DNA of 53,340 bases from Bacteroidota bacterium (GTDB lineage Bacteria > Bacteroidota > Bacteroidia > Bacteroidales > GCA-2748055). The notes beneath the pieces were generated by a model that was not told the DNA's origin, did not search any database, and was given only the letters and a program-made list of their open reading frames with translations. Position numbers and translations under genes: made by a program. Shown piece after piece: positions 1-10,716 of the stretch (its first letter is position 1; each line of letters starts with the position of its first letter). Location of the stretch: NCBI GenBank assembly GCA_024640885.1, contig JAHEEC010000020.1:1-53340 (forward strand). Direction: 5' to 3'.

Positions 1-387
1 CAGTCTGTGCGGAATGCACAGTATGAACAAAAGGATCCCCTGCTGATCTATAAATTCGAGGCATTTGAGCTTTTTACAGCCATGATCGAAAAGATCAACA
101 AGGATGTGGTCTCCACCCTGATGAAAGCGCACATTCCCCTCAGGGATCCCCAGAGTGTGAAGAGGGCTGAAGCACCGAAACGGATGGATCTGAGCAAATT
201 CGAGGCAAATAAGGATGAAATGCCCCGGTACAACGATCCCTCCGGGGGCGGACCTGGAAAGGATGGTCGCACCCAGGCCCATCAACCGGTCAGGGTAGAA
301 AAGAAGGTGGGAAGAAACGAACCCTGTCCCTGCGGAAGCGGGAAGAAATATAAGAATTGTCACGGGCGGCCCGGGGGTACCGCCTAG
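1..387 (+). CDS. secA: SecA preprotein translocase ATPase, C-terminal end (partial)
   Basis: The reading frame is open from base 1 and ends at TAG 385-387, so only the last 128 codons of the gene are here. SecA is the ATPase that drives unfolded preproteins through SecYEG at the inner membrane. What is visible is the helical tail ([22 protein letters not shown]), a proline/glycine-rich linker, and the C-terminal SEC-C zinc-binding motif [17 protein letters not shown] with its three Cys and one His, which in SecA binds zinc and contacts SecB or the ribosome. The ATPase core lies outside the window. The gene converges on dapA with only three bases between the stops. SEC-C motifs also occur in other proteins, but the preceding helices match the SecA scaffold end. 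Confidence 0.93.
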   Translation, partial: QSVRNAQYEQKDPLLIYKFEAFELFTAMIEKINKDVVSTLMKAHIPLRDPQSVKRAEAPKRMDLSKFEANKDEMPRYNDPSGGGPGKDGRTQAHQPVRVEKKVGRNEPCPCGSGKKYKNCHGRPGGTA

Positions 388-390
388 GGA

Positions 391-1284
391 TCAGTCATGC
401 AACCTGCGGTCAAGCTGGGCGATCTCCTCGTATAACTTTTTGGTGGCGGGGATCAGGGGTAATCTGAGCACATTCCCGATCCAGCCCTGGATTTCCATGC
501 TGGCCTTTACCCCGGCCGGATTTCCCTCTTTAAAGATGGCTTTCATCATAGGTAAAAGCCTGTAGTGCAATTCACGGGCCTTTTCAAGGGCGTTTTCCAG
601 CGCAGCTGCCACCATGGTGGAGGTCAGTGCCGGGTAGGCATTCCCCAGCACGCTTACCACTCCATCTCCTCCTGCTGCAATCATGGGGAGGGTAATGGAG
701 TCGTCGCCCGACACCACAAGGAAACCTTCAGGGCGGTCACGTATGATCTCCATGATCTGTTCAAAATTTCCCGAAGCCTCTTTCACGGCCACGATGGTTC
801 CCTGAAAATCGCCCGCCAGCCGAAGGGTGGTCTCGGAGGAAATATTTGAGCCTGTCCGCCCCGGTACATTGTATAGCATCACGGGGACCCGGGCAACTGC
901 CCCAATGGCTGCAAAATGCTGGTACATCCCTTCCTGGGACGGTTTGTTGTAGTATGGTGCCACACAGAGCAATCCATCGATGCCGTTCAGATCCATTTTA
1001 GTGATGGATTCTACACTTGCGCGGGTATCGTTCCCGCTGGCCCCCACGATGACCGGTACCCTGCCTCCATTGGCTTCCACCACACAGCGGACCACGTCCG
1101 ATTTTTCTCCGGCCGAGAGGGTAGGGGTTTCAGCGGTTGTTCCCAGTGCAACCAGGTAATTGATCCCATTTTTAATGAGCCTGTCGGTATGCAATGCGAG
1201 TGTATCGAAATCTATTTCACCATTCTGACTGAATGGCGTAATCATTGCCACTCCTGTCCCTTTGAATTGAGTTGATATGGCCAT
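391..1284 (-). CDS. dapA: 4-hydroxy-tetrahydrodipicolinate synthase
   Basis: A 297-residue cytosolic enzyme that condenses pyruvate with aspartate semialdehyde, the first committed step to lysine and meso-diaminopimelate for peptidoglycan. The TIM-barrel family signatures are present: GTTAETPTL near residue 48, the catalytic Tyr138 in YNVPGRTG and the Schiff-base Lys168 in VAVKEASG. Length is normal for the family. Translation starts at ATG 1284. It lies five bases downstream of the DUF6913-like gene, which suggests co-transcription with it and perhaps with ligA. N-acetylneuraminate lyases share the fold, but the motifs and the ligA neighbourhood fit DapA. Confidence 0.96.
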   Translation of the reverse strand: MAISTQFKGTGVAMITPFSQNGEIDFDTLALHTDRLIKNGINYLVALGTTAETPTLSAGEKSDVVRCVVEANGGRVPVIVGASGNDTRASVESITKMDLNGIDGLLCVAPYYNKPSQEGMYQHFAAIGAVARVPVMLYNVPGRTGSNISSETTLRLAGDFQGTIVAVKEASGNFEQIMEIIRDRPEGFLVVSGDDSITLPMIAAGGDGVVSVLGNAYPALTSTMVAAALENALEKARELHYRLLPMMKAIFKEGNPAGVKASMEIQGWIGNVLRLPLIPATKKLYEEIAQLDRRLHD

Positions 1285-1289
1285 AGGGG

Positions 1290-1829
1290 TCAGTTTGAAG
1301 GATTTAACATGTGTATATAATGCTTGATTTGTTCAGCAAGGTACCCAATATCATGATTGTCAGTAAGTTTTATCATCAGGTCATAGTCGTTCTCCTCTTC
1401 TGTGAAGGAGCCGACCTTGAACCTTGCGGTTGATAGCTGGACCAGGAACTGGATCTCAAGGGGGAGATCCCTGGTGAAGTCCACCATAATATCGGGGTCT
1501 TTTGAATAAAACAGGTCCACGGCTTCGCCTGTGGGTTTCAGGTACCAGTTCAGGTCCTTTTTTGTGATAAATGAATAGTTTTTCCAGAAAAGCATCTGCT
1601 GGGGGATCTCCTTCTGCCGGACATAGCCGAAAGCTGCGCATTCGATGCCCTTGCCTTCGATAAATTTTCTGAAATCCTTGATCACATGAAATGAATCTGG
1701 TTGGCTGGCATCAAAGAGGATCACCACCGATTTTGCAGTTTCAAAATTATGCACATGCACTTCGCGCTGGATGCCTTTCTTTTTCTTTTTAAGCATCCGC
1801 TTTCCAATGTTTTCTCTTAGCCCTGCCAT
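1290..1829 (-). CDS. DUF6913-like conserved hypothetical protein
   Basis: A 179-residue soluble protein with a lysine-rich N-terminus (MLKKKKKG near residue 13) and an alpha/beta body. The stretch VVILFDASQPDSFHVIKDF followed by an FGYVRQKEIP strand looks like a small Rossmann-like unit. I believe this is the Bacteroidota family DUF6913, often found between dapA and ligA, but its function is unknown and nothing catalytic is visible. No signal peptide or membrane segment is present. The start at ATG 1829 lies just below a good -7 promoter box (1838-1845). The neighbours are a lysine-biosynthesis gene and a replication/repair gene, so context gives no clear functional hint. Confidence 0.8.
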   Translation of the reverse strand: MAGLRENIGKRMLKKKKKGIQREVHVHNFETAKSVVILFDASQPDSFHVIKDFRKFIEGKGIECAAFGYVRQKEIPQQMLFWKNYSFITKKDLNWYLKPTGEAVDLFYSKDPDIMVDFTRDLPLEIQFLVQLSTARFKVGSFTEEENDYDLMIKLTDNHDIGYLAEQIKHYIHMLNPSN

Positions 1830-1837
1830 AGTTCAAA

Positions 1838-1845
1838 CAAAAGTA
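1838..1845 (-). promoter_or_regulatory. -7 promoter box for the DUF6913-like gene and dapA
   Basis: Read on the minus strand this is TACTTTTG, an exact match to the Bacteroidota -7 consensus TAnnTTTG, eight bases before the ATG at 1829. No clear TTTG -33 box is seen at the right distance, and such a short leader would leave little room for a start site, so this rests on one box. Confidence 0.35.
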
Positions 1846-1864
1846 CAATTAAAAATGAATGTGG

Positions 1865-3919
<2,055 letters not shown>

Positions 3920-3964
3920 CTACTTTTAAGCCATCCGTGTTCCTTAAGAATTTCCTGGAAGCCC

Positions 3965-5665
3965 ATGAAGATCCGAACCATTCTGATATCCGCAGGTATA
4001 TTGTGGACCGCTTTGAGCTCCCAATTGGAAGGACAGGTTCAGTTTCCGGGTAAACCGGTGGGTGCATTCAGCCGTTTCAAAGCAGCGGATGTGATGTATG
4101 TGCTTCCTCCCCTGGACCCGCTGGAAACAGAGGCGAAAGTTATGGGGAACCTGGATCGCCAGAAAAAACCGCTGGAGTTTGCGCTGGTGCGCCCGGTGAC
4201 TCTCTCCCCCGAATCCAATGGCAGCTGGATCACCCAGGACCAGTTCCGCATCTGGCGCATCCATATTGTATCACCCGGGGCCTTTTCAATGGGTGTGGTG
4301 TTTAACCGCTATGCCCTGGAGCCAGGGGTGAAACTGTTTGTGTATGAGCCGGATATGATCGAAGTAAGGGGGGCATTTACCTCAGGGAACAACAAGACTT
4401 CCGGAATCCTGCCTGTATCGCAGGTGCCCGGTGATGAACTGATCATCGAGATGCAGGTACCCGTGGGTATGGCACGGTATGGCGAGCTTGCCGTTGAATC
4501 TGTTTCCCACGCGTTCCTGGATGTGAATCAACTCCCTGGAAACGCCGCCTGTCCTCCCGGCCAGTTCGGATGTTCCAAGGCATGCGAAATTGATATCAAC
4601 TGTTCCGAAGGGGATGACTGGCAGCTCACCAAGCGGTCGGTGGTTCGGATCTTTACAACCACCCAGTATTGTTCAGGGGTTCTGCTGAACAACACTGCAT
4701 ATGATGGAACCCCCTATGTGCTCACAGCTGAACATTGTATTAACAGGAGCGAAATCGCGGACCGTTCGGTATTTTTATTCAATTACGAGAGTCCCTCCTG
4801 TTTTGGCGGGAACGGGTCCACCGGCCAGTCCGTAGCGGGGAGTCTCTTCCTGGCTTCGGGTGACAGCCTGGACTTCGGCCTGGTGAAGCTTTCCAAGGCT
4901 CCTCCCGAATCCTATGATGTTTTTTTCGCAGGGTGGGACCGGAGCGATTTCCAGACCACGGGAACGGCCACCATCCACCATCCCTGGGGGGACGTGAAGA
5001 AGATATCCTTTGATTTTGAGAGCCCCTCCATTCCGGCCCAGCCCGGCGACGTGCCCTATACCGATCTGGATGATTACCACTACTTCGCATTCTGGTGGAT
5101 CCGGGGTTGGGATATGGGATCCACCGAAGGAGGATCTTCGGGCTCTCCGCTTTTCAATGCAGCCGGGAGGGTGATCGGCTCACTGAGCGGAGGGATTGCC
5201 AGGTGCGGCGACTCCATCGGGTATGATGCGGAAGCGGACCGGGTCATTTATAACAAGGCATTCAATTATGACGATTATTATACCCGGCTCAGGTATGCCT
5301 GGGACCATTCCGGGGCAGCCGGCTCTTCCCTGAAACCGTGGCTGGACCCGCAGAACACGGGGGCCACCACCATTGCAGGCTACCATCCCACCGCAACGGA
5401 ACCTCTGGGTATGGTGCCGGGATCCCGTTTCACCATCTTTCCCAACCCGGTCTCGGATCTTCTCCGGGTAACTTCCTCTTTCCCCAACGGGGGAAGAGTC
5501 TCATACCGCATCATCGATCTTGCGGGATCTACGAAGTCAATGGGCGTTTTGGACCCGGACGGATCGGGCAGCCTCAATACAGCTTCCCTGGCACCCGGGA
5601 TTTACCTGATCCACCTCAGTTCGGGGAACCATCAGGAGAATCATAAATTTATAGTTTCACGATGA
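3965..5665 (+). CDS. Secreted trypsin-like (S1) serine protease with T9SS sorting domain
   Basis: A 566-residue exported protease. The start at ATG 3965 gives a clear signal peptide (MKIRTILISAGILWTALSS); the frame is open further upstream, but that part is not protein-like. A beta-rich region precedes the peptidase domain. The catalytic triad can be read as His257 in VLTAEHC, Asp303 in SLDFGLVKL and Ser392 in GGSSGSPLF, resembling lysyl endopeptidase-like secreted S1 enzymes. Several Cys (ACPPGQFGCSKACEIDINC near residue 190) suggest disulfides. The last 75 residues, from FPNPVSDLLRV to HKFIVSR, are a type A T9SS C-terminal domain, so the product should cross the outer membrane by type IX secretion and be surface-attached or released. 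It overlaps the next gene by ATGA, which implies coupled translation with the importer genes. Cleavage specificity cannot be read. Confidence 0.88.
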   Translation: MKIRTILISAGILWTALSSQLEGQVQFPGKPVGAFSRFKAADVMYVLPPLDPLETEAKVMGNLDRQKKPLEFALVRPVTLSPESNGSWITQDQFRIWRIHIVSPGAFSMGVVFNRYALEPGVKLFVYEPDMIEVRGAFTSGNNKTSGILPVSQVPGDELIIEMQVPVGMARYGELAVESVSHAFLDVNQLPGNAACPPGQFGCSKACEIDINCSEGDDWQLTKRSVVRIFTTTQYCSGVLLNNTAYDGTPYVLTAEHCINRSEIADRSVFLFNYESPSCFGGNGSTGQSVAGSLFLASGDSLDFGLVKLSKAPPESYDVFFAGWDRSDFQTTGTATIHHPWGDVKKISFDFESPSIPAQPGDVPYTDLDDYHYFAFWWIRGWDMGSTEGGSSGSPLFNAAGRVIGSLSGGIARCGDSIGYDAEADRVIYNKAFNYDDYYTRLRYAWDHSGAAGSSLKPWLDPQNTGATTIAGYHPTATEPLGMVPGSRFTIFPNPVSDLLRVTSSFPNGGRVSYRIIDLAGSTKSMGVLDPDGSGSLNTASLAPGIYLIHLSSGNHQENHKFIVSR

Positions 5666-6804
5666 AGATCTGGACCCTCCCGGGCATAGCGTTCCTGCTC
5701 CTGGTTGGGTGCAACCGGGGTGGCCGCCATGCATCTTTTGCAGATCAGGCGGAAGGGAACTCCTACACCGCATATGCAAGTGGATTCGAAGTGGTGGAAC
5801 GGGAGCACTTTAAACTGATTAAGGTACATGATCCTTGGCAAAACAGCAGCAATGTGACCTTTTCATATGTGCTGGCAGAAGAAAGCAACCTGGTCCCCGA
5901 TTCCCTTTCCGATGCACTGTTTATTAAAACACCGGTGCGCCGTGTCATTACACTTTCCACCACCCACGTGGCCATGATCGGGCAGCTCGGGATGGAGGAG
6001 ACCATCGTGGGAGCATCGGGGACCGGATTTATATTCAACCCTGAAATCAGGAGGCGGATCAATGAAGGAAGCCTCCAGGAGGTGGGGTATGACCAGGGAC
6101 TCAGTTATGAAACTATCGTTACCCTTGAACCGGATGTCCTGTTCATGTACGGGGTGGAGGGGAGCGAGAGGGCCATCTCGGAAAAATTGGGGGAGCTGGG
6201 GGTTCCAGTGGTATTCTGTGGAGATTACCTGGAGCCCCATCCCCTGGGAAAGGCGGAATGGATCAGGTTCTTTGCACTCTTCTACGGAATGGAGAAGGAG
6301 TCAGACCTGTTTTTCCTTCAAATCGATTCCACTTACCGGGCCCTTTCAGCCAGGGCCTCCGAATGCAGCGACCGGCCGCGTGTGCTGACCGGGTTGCCCT
6401 GGAAGGATACATGGTATATGGCAGGGGGCAACAGTTTTGCAGCCCGGCTCATCGAGGATGCCGGCGGGGCATATCTCTGGAGTGACAATTCATCCGGGGA
6501 AGCCGTGCCCCTGGACCTTGAATCGGTCTTCGCCCGCGCCGTGGATGCAGAGGTCTGGATCAATCCAGGAGCCGCGGAAAACATGGCTGACCTGAACCGG
6601 TTCGATGAAAGGTTCAGTGCGCTTGACGTGGTGAAAAAGGGACGGGTCTACAACAACAACAAACGGATCTCCGCCAGAGGAGGAAACGACTACTGGGAAT
6701 CGGGCACACTCCGTCCCGACCTGGTACTGGCCGATCTCATATACGTGTTTCATCCTGATTTATTGACAGATCATGAGCTGTTTTATTACATGAAATTAAA
6801 ATAA
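5662..6804 (+). CDS. ABC importer substrate-binding lipoprotein (FecB/BtuF type)
   Basis: A 380-residue periplasmic binding protein for an iron chelate, heme or cobalamin. A lipoprotein signal peptide ends in LLVGCNRGG, with Cys18 as the lipidation site. The body follows the type III (helical-backbone) binding-protein plan: RRVITLSTTHVAMIGQLG starts the first lobe, ETIVTLEPDVLFMYG closes its substrate edge, GVPVVFCGDYLEPHPLGKAEW opens the linker, and the second lobe carries PWKDTWYMAGGNSFAARLI. The start overlaps the stop of the protease gene. The permease and ATPase genes follow after one small gene, so these make one importer. The ligand cannot be chosen from sequence; no cobalamin riboswitch or Fur box was recognised. 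Confidence 0.88.
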   Translation: MKIWTLPGIAFLLLVGCNRGGRHASFADQAEGNSYTAYASGFEVVEREHFKLIKVHDPWQNSSNVTFSYVLAEESNLVPDSLSDALFIKTPVRRVITLSTTHVAMIGQLGMEETIVGASGTGFIFNPEIRRRINEGSLQEVGYDQGLSYETIVTLEPDVLFMYGVEGSERAISEKLGELGVPVVFCGDYLEPHPLGKAEWIRFFALFYGMEKESDLFFLQIDSTYRALSARASECSDRPRVLTGLPWKDTWYMAGGNSFAARLIEDAGGAYLWSDNSSGEAVPLDLESVFARAVDAEVWINPGAAENMADLNRFDERFSALDVVKKGRVYNNNKRISARGGNDYWESGTLRPDLVLADLIYVFHPDLLTDHELFYYMKLK

Positions 6805-6832
6805 TCGTTACTTTTGATAGGAATCAAATCCC

Positions 6833-7111
6833 ATGATCATGGCTAGCATCAGGCTCTTAAAGAAGGATATCAATAAACTTGCGTTCGATCTGCTCCAGGA
6901 GTGCTTTTCCTACAGGCATTACTCTCAGGAGCTTTCTGAAGATAAATTCGATGAGGTCATTAAGAAAATAGTGCTTCTGAGGAATGAACTGATCCTGAGG
7001 GCAAACCATCCTGAAACCGATGCCGATGCCTCCTCCATGAAAGCGCACTACCAGCAGGTGCAGCTGGACCTGCTCAAGCTTGCCGAGGTCGTCGAAGAGC
7101 TAAAGCAGTAA
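6833..7111 (+). CDS. Small helical conserved hypothetical protein
   Basis: An 80-95 residue, highly charged, all-helical protein with no signal peptide or membrane segment. It begins MASIRLLKKDINKLAFDLLQ (if the second ATG, 6839, is used) and ends in a Leu/Glu/Lys helix, LLKLAEVVEELKQ, which may form a coiled coil. It lies between the binding protein (28 bases upstream) and the GTG-started permease (3 bases downstream), so it is very likely part of the importer operon. I believe similar short proteins occur at this position in other Bacteroidota, but I do not know a function. The two possible starts differ by two residues. Confidence 0.7.
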   Translation: MIMASIRLLKKDINKLAFDLLQECFSYRHYSQELSEDKFDEVIKKIVLLRNELILRANHPETDADASSMKAHYQQVQLDLLKLAEVVEELKQ

Positions 7112-7114
7112 GGT

Positions 7115-8131
7115 GTGAAGAGCCGGTCCAGGAGTATGTTGATCATGGGATTGTTGTTGCTGCTCCTGGTCATCCTTAGCCTGCTTGATATCCGGCTGGG
7201 CAGTGTAAGAATCACTTTTTCAGAGATGCTCCGGCACCTTGGCGGTTCAGCAACTTTATCAGAGCAAAAGTTAATCATACTTAGTAAATTCAGGCTTCCC
7301 AGGCTGGCTACGGCACTTCTTGCCGGTGCAGCTTTGCCTGTCTGCGGGCTCCAGATGCAGACCCTCTTTCGAAATCCCCTAGCAGGGCCTTACGTCCTGG
7401 GGATCAGCTCCGGGGCCAGTTTCGGCGCAGCAATGGTGGTGTTGGGTGCGGGTGCCACAGGGATCGTGGCCACATGGAACCTGGCTCTGGCTGCCTGGCT
7501 GGGGGCGGGTACAGTGATGCTCCTGCTCCTGTTTGTCTCTTTGAGGATCAGGGATGTGATGACCATCCTCATCCTTGGGATTATGTTTTCCAGCGGGCTG
7601 GGGGCGGTGATCAGCATCATGCAATACTTCAGTCAGGCCTCGGCCCTGAAGTCATTTGTAATCTGGAGCATGGGAAGCCTGGGGAACGTGACGGGATCCC
7701 AGCTGAATATAATGACCTGGGCCATCCTGCCCGTGCTGCTGATCTCCTTCACCTACGCCAAGGTTTTGAATGGACTGATGCTTGGAGAGGAATATGCGGT
7801 AACCATGGGGATCAGGATCCTGCGCACCAGGATCATTATTTTCGCAACAACCAGTATCCTGGCGGGTACGATCACCGCCTTTTGCGGGCCCATTGGATTC
7901 ATCGGGATTGCTGTGCCCCACGTGGCCCGATTTATCCTGCGTCAATCGGACCACAGGTTGCTGATCCCGTCCACCATGCTCACCGGAATGGTGGTGCTGG
8001 TGTTGAGTGATATTATATCCCAGCTGCCAGGGACCGAACGGGTTCTTCCCATCAATGCGGTCACTTCCCTGATCGGGATCCCGGTGGTGATCTGGCTGGT
8101 CATCCTCAACCGAAAGGCACATTCCGTGTGA
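7115..8131 (+). CDS. FecCD-family ABC transporter permease
   Basis: A 338-residue inner-membrane permease of the BtuC/FecCD/HmuU family with about ten hydrophobic segments. Family landmarks include SKFRLPRLATALLAGAALPVCG near residue 60, QTLFRNPLAGPYVLGISSGA near residue 85, and the conserved cytoplasmic coupling region with GPIGFIGIAVPHVARF near residue 255, which docks on the ATPase. Translation probably starts at GTG 7115, three bases after the previous stop; the next in-frame ATG at 7136 would cut into the first membrane segment. The stop overlaps the ATPase start as TGATG, so permease and ATPase are translationally coupled. Confidence 0.93.
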   Translation: MKSRSRSMLIMGLLLLLLVILSLLDIRLGSVRITFSEMLRHLGGSATLSEQKLIILSKFRLPRLATALLAGAALPVCGLQMQTLFRNPLAGPYVLGISSGASFGAAMVVLGAGATGIVATWNLALAAWLGAGTVMLLLLFVSLRIRDVMTILILGIMFSSGLGAVISIMQYFSQASALKSFVIWSMGSLGNVTGSQLNIMTWAILPVLLISFTYAKVLNGLMLGEEYAVTMGIRILRTRIIIFATTSILAGTITAFCGPIGFIGIAVPHVARFILRQSDHRLLIPSTMLTGMVVLVLSDIISQLPGTERVLPINAVTSLIGIPVVIWLVILNRKAHSV

Positions 8132-9135
8132 TGACTCAATCCAGGGGCGAACATATCATCTCACTGGAAAATATTTCCGTTGGTTACGGTGGGGAAGAGG
8201 CCCTCTTGCATGAAATAAACCTATCTGTGAATCAGGGAGAGATGGTTGCAGTCCTGGGCAGGAACGGGAGCGGAAAGAGTACTTTGTTGAAATCGTTGAT
8301 CGGCCTTCAACCTTGCCTGGAAGGCGCATGTTACCTGGGTAATGACACAGTTCAGAGCTATTCCCCCAGGAGGAGGGCACAGAGGGTCAGTTACGTCTCC
8401 TCCCTGCTCACCCAATTTCCGTCCATCTCTGTGCGGGAACTGGTTTCCCTGGGCAGGATGCCCTACACCGGCTGGACCGGGAGGATGGATGAATCAGACA
8501 GGCGGATCATTGATCGGGCCCTCCGCGAGGTGAGGTTGAATTCATTTGAGAATCGAAAGCTGGACCAGTTAAGTGACGGAGAAAGACAGAGGGCCATGAT
8601 TGCCCGCGCTTTCGTCCAGGATACACCACTCATGGTACTGGACGAACCAACCGCTTTCCTGGATATTCCAAATAAATACGAGCTGGTCCGTCTTCTGACG
8701 CGTTTTCGCGACGGCGGCAGGTCCGTGATCTATTCCACCCATGACCTCGAGACTGCCATGATCTGTGCTGATAAGCTATGGGTGATCCACGGGGGAAGGA
8801 TCGCTGAAGGTGCACCTGAGGATCTGGGTATCTCCGGGATATTCAATACCCTGTTTCAAAATACCGGGATAGCCTTTGACGAGGAGCATCACCGCTTTAA
8901 ATATACCGAAGCTGCAAAAGGAATCATTCAGTTGAAAGGTGAACCGGGAAATGTCCTGAACTGGACCCGCAGTGCACTGCAGCGAATGGGATTTGAGATT
9001 TCCGACGAGGGCGATTCTATCCTTTCTCTGACCCAAAATAAAGGGGGAGCGGTCTGGGAACTGTGGCAGAGGGGTGAGAAAAGAACTTTTCCAAACATTT
9101 ATAGTCTGGCTCGATTCTTGAAAAAGGTTAAATAA
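8131..9135 (+). CDS. ABC transporter ATP-binding protein with C-terminal extension
   Basis: A 334-residue ATPase that powers the upstream permease. ATG 8131 is preferred over the in-frame GTG 8128 because it forms a TGATG overlap with the permease stop. Walker A is GRNGSGKST at residues 43-51, the signature is LSDGE at 147-151, Walker B is MVLDEP with Asp171 and Glu172, and the H-loop is STHD near residue 208. The ABC domain proper ends near residue 240. About 90 further residues follow (from NTGIAFDEEHHRFK to ARFLKKVK), longer than the roughly 255-residue FecE/BtuD proteins. The extension has a helix-strand pattern (TRSALQRMGFEIS) and may be a regulatory domain. Confidence 0.94.
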   Translation: MTQSRGEHIISLENISVGYGGEEALLHEINLSVNQGEMVAVLGRNGSGKSTLLKSLIGLQPCLEGACYLGNDTVQSYSPRRRAQRVSYVSSLLTQFPSISVRELVSLGRMPYTGWTGRMDESDRRIIDRALREVRLNSFENRKLDQLSDGERQRAMIARAFVQDTPLMVLDEPTAFLDIPNKYELVRLLTRFRDGGRSVIYSTHDLETAMICADKLWVIHGGRIAEGAPEDLGISGIFNTLFQNTGIAFDEEHHRFKYTEAAKGIIQLKGEPGNVLNWTRSALQRMGFEISDEGDSILSLTQNKGGAVWELWQRGEKRTFPNIYSLARFLKKVK

Positions 9136-9173
9136 TTCTGTAATTTGAACCGGATTTTCTAAACTATCTTGAA

Positions 9174-9389
9174 ATGAGTGTAAAAAAGATCATTGCCTAT
9201 ACATTGTCAGTGCTGGTACTTCTCTTTTCAGTGGTGGCTATTCTCGGAATCTGGGACATTGTGGATATCGAAGACCTCATTGCCCGCATGTTTAAATCTT
9301 TAATGGTGATCCTGGCTGCTGCTGCGGTGGTTGTCCTTATCTTCTCCATCCTGGACAGGCCCGAACGAAAGGACGAAGGAGGCAGTTAA
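9174..9389 (+). CDS. Small two-pass membrane protein
   Basis: A 71-residue protein with two hydrophobic segments, about residues 5-25 (IIAYTLSVLVLLFSVVAIL) and 41-59 (SLMVILAAAAVVVLIFSI), and a charged C-terminus ending RPERKDEGGS. It starts at ATG 9174, 38 bases after the ATPase gene, and converges on the glycosyltransferase gene with a four-base overlap of the two ends. Its codon use and clean membrane topology support a real gene, but the family is not one I recognise. It may be read through from the importer operon. Confidence 0.65.
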   Translation: MSVKKIIAYTLSVLVLLFSVVAILGIWDIVDIEDLIARMFKSLMVILAAAAVVVLIFSILDRPERKDEGGS

Positions 9390-10549
9390 TCAATTAACCT
9401 GACAATTTTTTCGGCCCCGGTCCTGTTTGACAGCTCTCGCAGGGCCTTTTTCCTGTTCCTGATCTGCCCTTCATCAAAGGTCAGGACCATCAATCTGTCC
9501 AGTTGCCGGATAATTTCTTCGGTGGTATCGGCCACGGCGCACAGTACGTCGAGCCCTGTTCCTGTGACCATTTTGGAGTTTACCAGGCAGTGCCTCCCCG
9601 AATAGAGTGCATGGAGAAGTTTCAGTTTCGTGCCGGTGGCCTGTGAGGTGTGCAACAGGTTAACCTGCGCATTCCGGATGAGTTCATCCATCTCGCGCTC
9701 GGATGGGTTTGAAATTAACCTGACCCTGGCATGGCGGGCACATTTTCTCCGGAACCTTTCGGATGGATTTTTCCCGGCCACCACCACCGCATATTTGGTT
9801 TTGGAGAGTGATTTTGCGGCCAGTTCCAGGAATTTCTCCGAATTCTCAGAGACGCTGAGGTTCCCGTGGAACAGGATATATTCCCCCTTTCCCGGTGACG
9901 AGATTACCTCGTCGAAACGATGAAAAGGAGGGATGAAAAAGGCATTTCCATAAGTGTGGTTGAAATATTCGGTTTCATGCTTGGAGATCCCCAGGATGCA
10001 GTCGGCCTGATGCAGAATCTTTTCATAGCGTCTCAGCTTTGCTGATTCGGTGCGCAGGAAAATCTTACGGAACAGGTTGAATTCGCTTTTTGATAATTCC
10101 CTGTGGTACCGGTGTTCAATATTGTGTGCCCTCACAAGGATCTTCTTTTTTGCTTCTGCGCATTGCAACAGCACGCCTGTGGAGTGGAGGCCTTCAAATA
10201 ATACCGGAAAAGAGTCTCCAAGAAGGTTCATTGGCATGGAATTTGAACTTCTTGTACGGATGATGTATGGTTCGGATGAGAAAAAATATCGCACTCCGGA
10301 TTTTCGGGGATAATAATGGACTTTAAAGCATAGATCATCAAGTTCTTTGGGATTCTGACGGCCATACTCGAAACAGTGCAGGATCACCTGGACACCTGCC
10401 TGTTTAAGGGCTATCAGTTTATAAAAGATATCTATGACCCCCCCATAATCAGCCGGATAAGGGATGTTGAATGCAACGATATGAAGGAATTTTGCAGACA
10501 CAGCGGGGCGTGCGGGGTATTTTAAGTTAGAATGCCTAATATAGGTCAT
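9386..10549 (-). CDS. Glycosyltransferase, GT4-like GT-B fold
   Basis: A 387-residue cytosolic or membrane-associated glycosyltransferase. The N-terminal lobe opens with FLHIVAFNIPYPADYGGVID, the sugar-acceptor loop typical of group 1/GT4 enzymes. The second lobe begins near GEYILFHGNLSVSENSEKFL, a common GT4 turn into the nucleotide-sugar domain. The usual EX7E motif is weak: the segment VNLLHTSQATGTKLKLLHALYSGRHCLVN takes its place, with a Lys-rich helix instead of two Glu. ATG 10549 adds about 20 residues before the first strand. No other cell-surface polysaccharide genes adjoin it. Donor and acceptor are unknown. Confidence 0.78.
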   Translation of the reverse strand: MTYIRHSNLKYPARPAVSAKFLHIVAFNIPYPADYGGVIDIFYKLIALKQAGVQVILHCFEYGRQNPKELDDLCFKVHYYPRKSGVRYFFSSEPYIIRTRSSNSMPMNLLGDSFPVLFEGLHSTGVLLQCAEAKKKILVRAHNIEHRYHRELSKSEFNLFRKIFLRTESAKLRRYEKILHQADCILGISKHETEYFNHTYGNAFFIPPFHRFDEVISSPGKGEYILFHGNLSVSENSEKFLELAAKSLSKTKYAVVVAGKNPSERFRRKCARHARVRLISNPSEREMDELIRNAQVNLLHTSQATGTKLKLLHALYSGRHCLVNSKMVTGTGLDVLCAVADTTEEIIRQLDRLMVLTFDEGQIRNRKKALRELSNRTGAEKIVRLID

Positions 10550-10663
10550 TTAATATTAACATTTTTTAAAGGATTTTTTAAAAAATTAATGCAACATTTT
10601 AGTTATTTTGACGTTTAATATAGTGTAGAAAGTTTATTGATTATCAGTCAGATAATTTCGTTC

Positions 10664-10692
10664 TTTGTTCTACATTTCTTTTCATAGATTTA
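10664..10692 (+). promoter_or_regulatory. Bacteroidota-type promoter for a short terminated transcript
   Basis: TTTG at 10664-10667 is followed after 17 bases by TAGATTTA at 10685-10692, close to the consensus TTTG-N17-20-TAnnTTTG. Transcription starting about seven bases further on would meet the terminator at 10717-10747 within roughly 50 bases. Confidence 0.4.
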
Positions 10693-10716
10693 GTTTTAGG
10701 GTTAGTTTAGTTTTAG

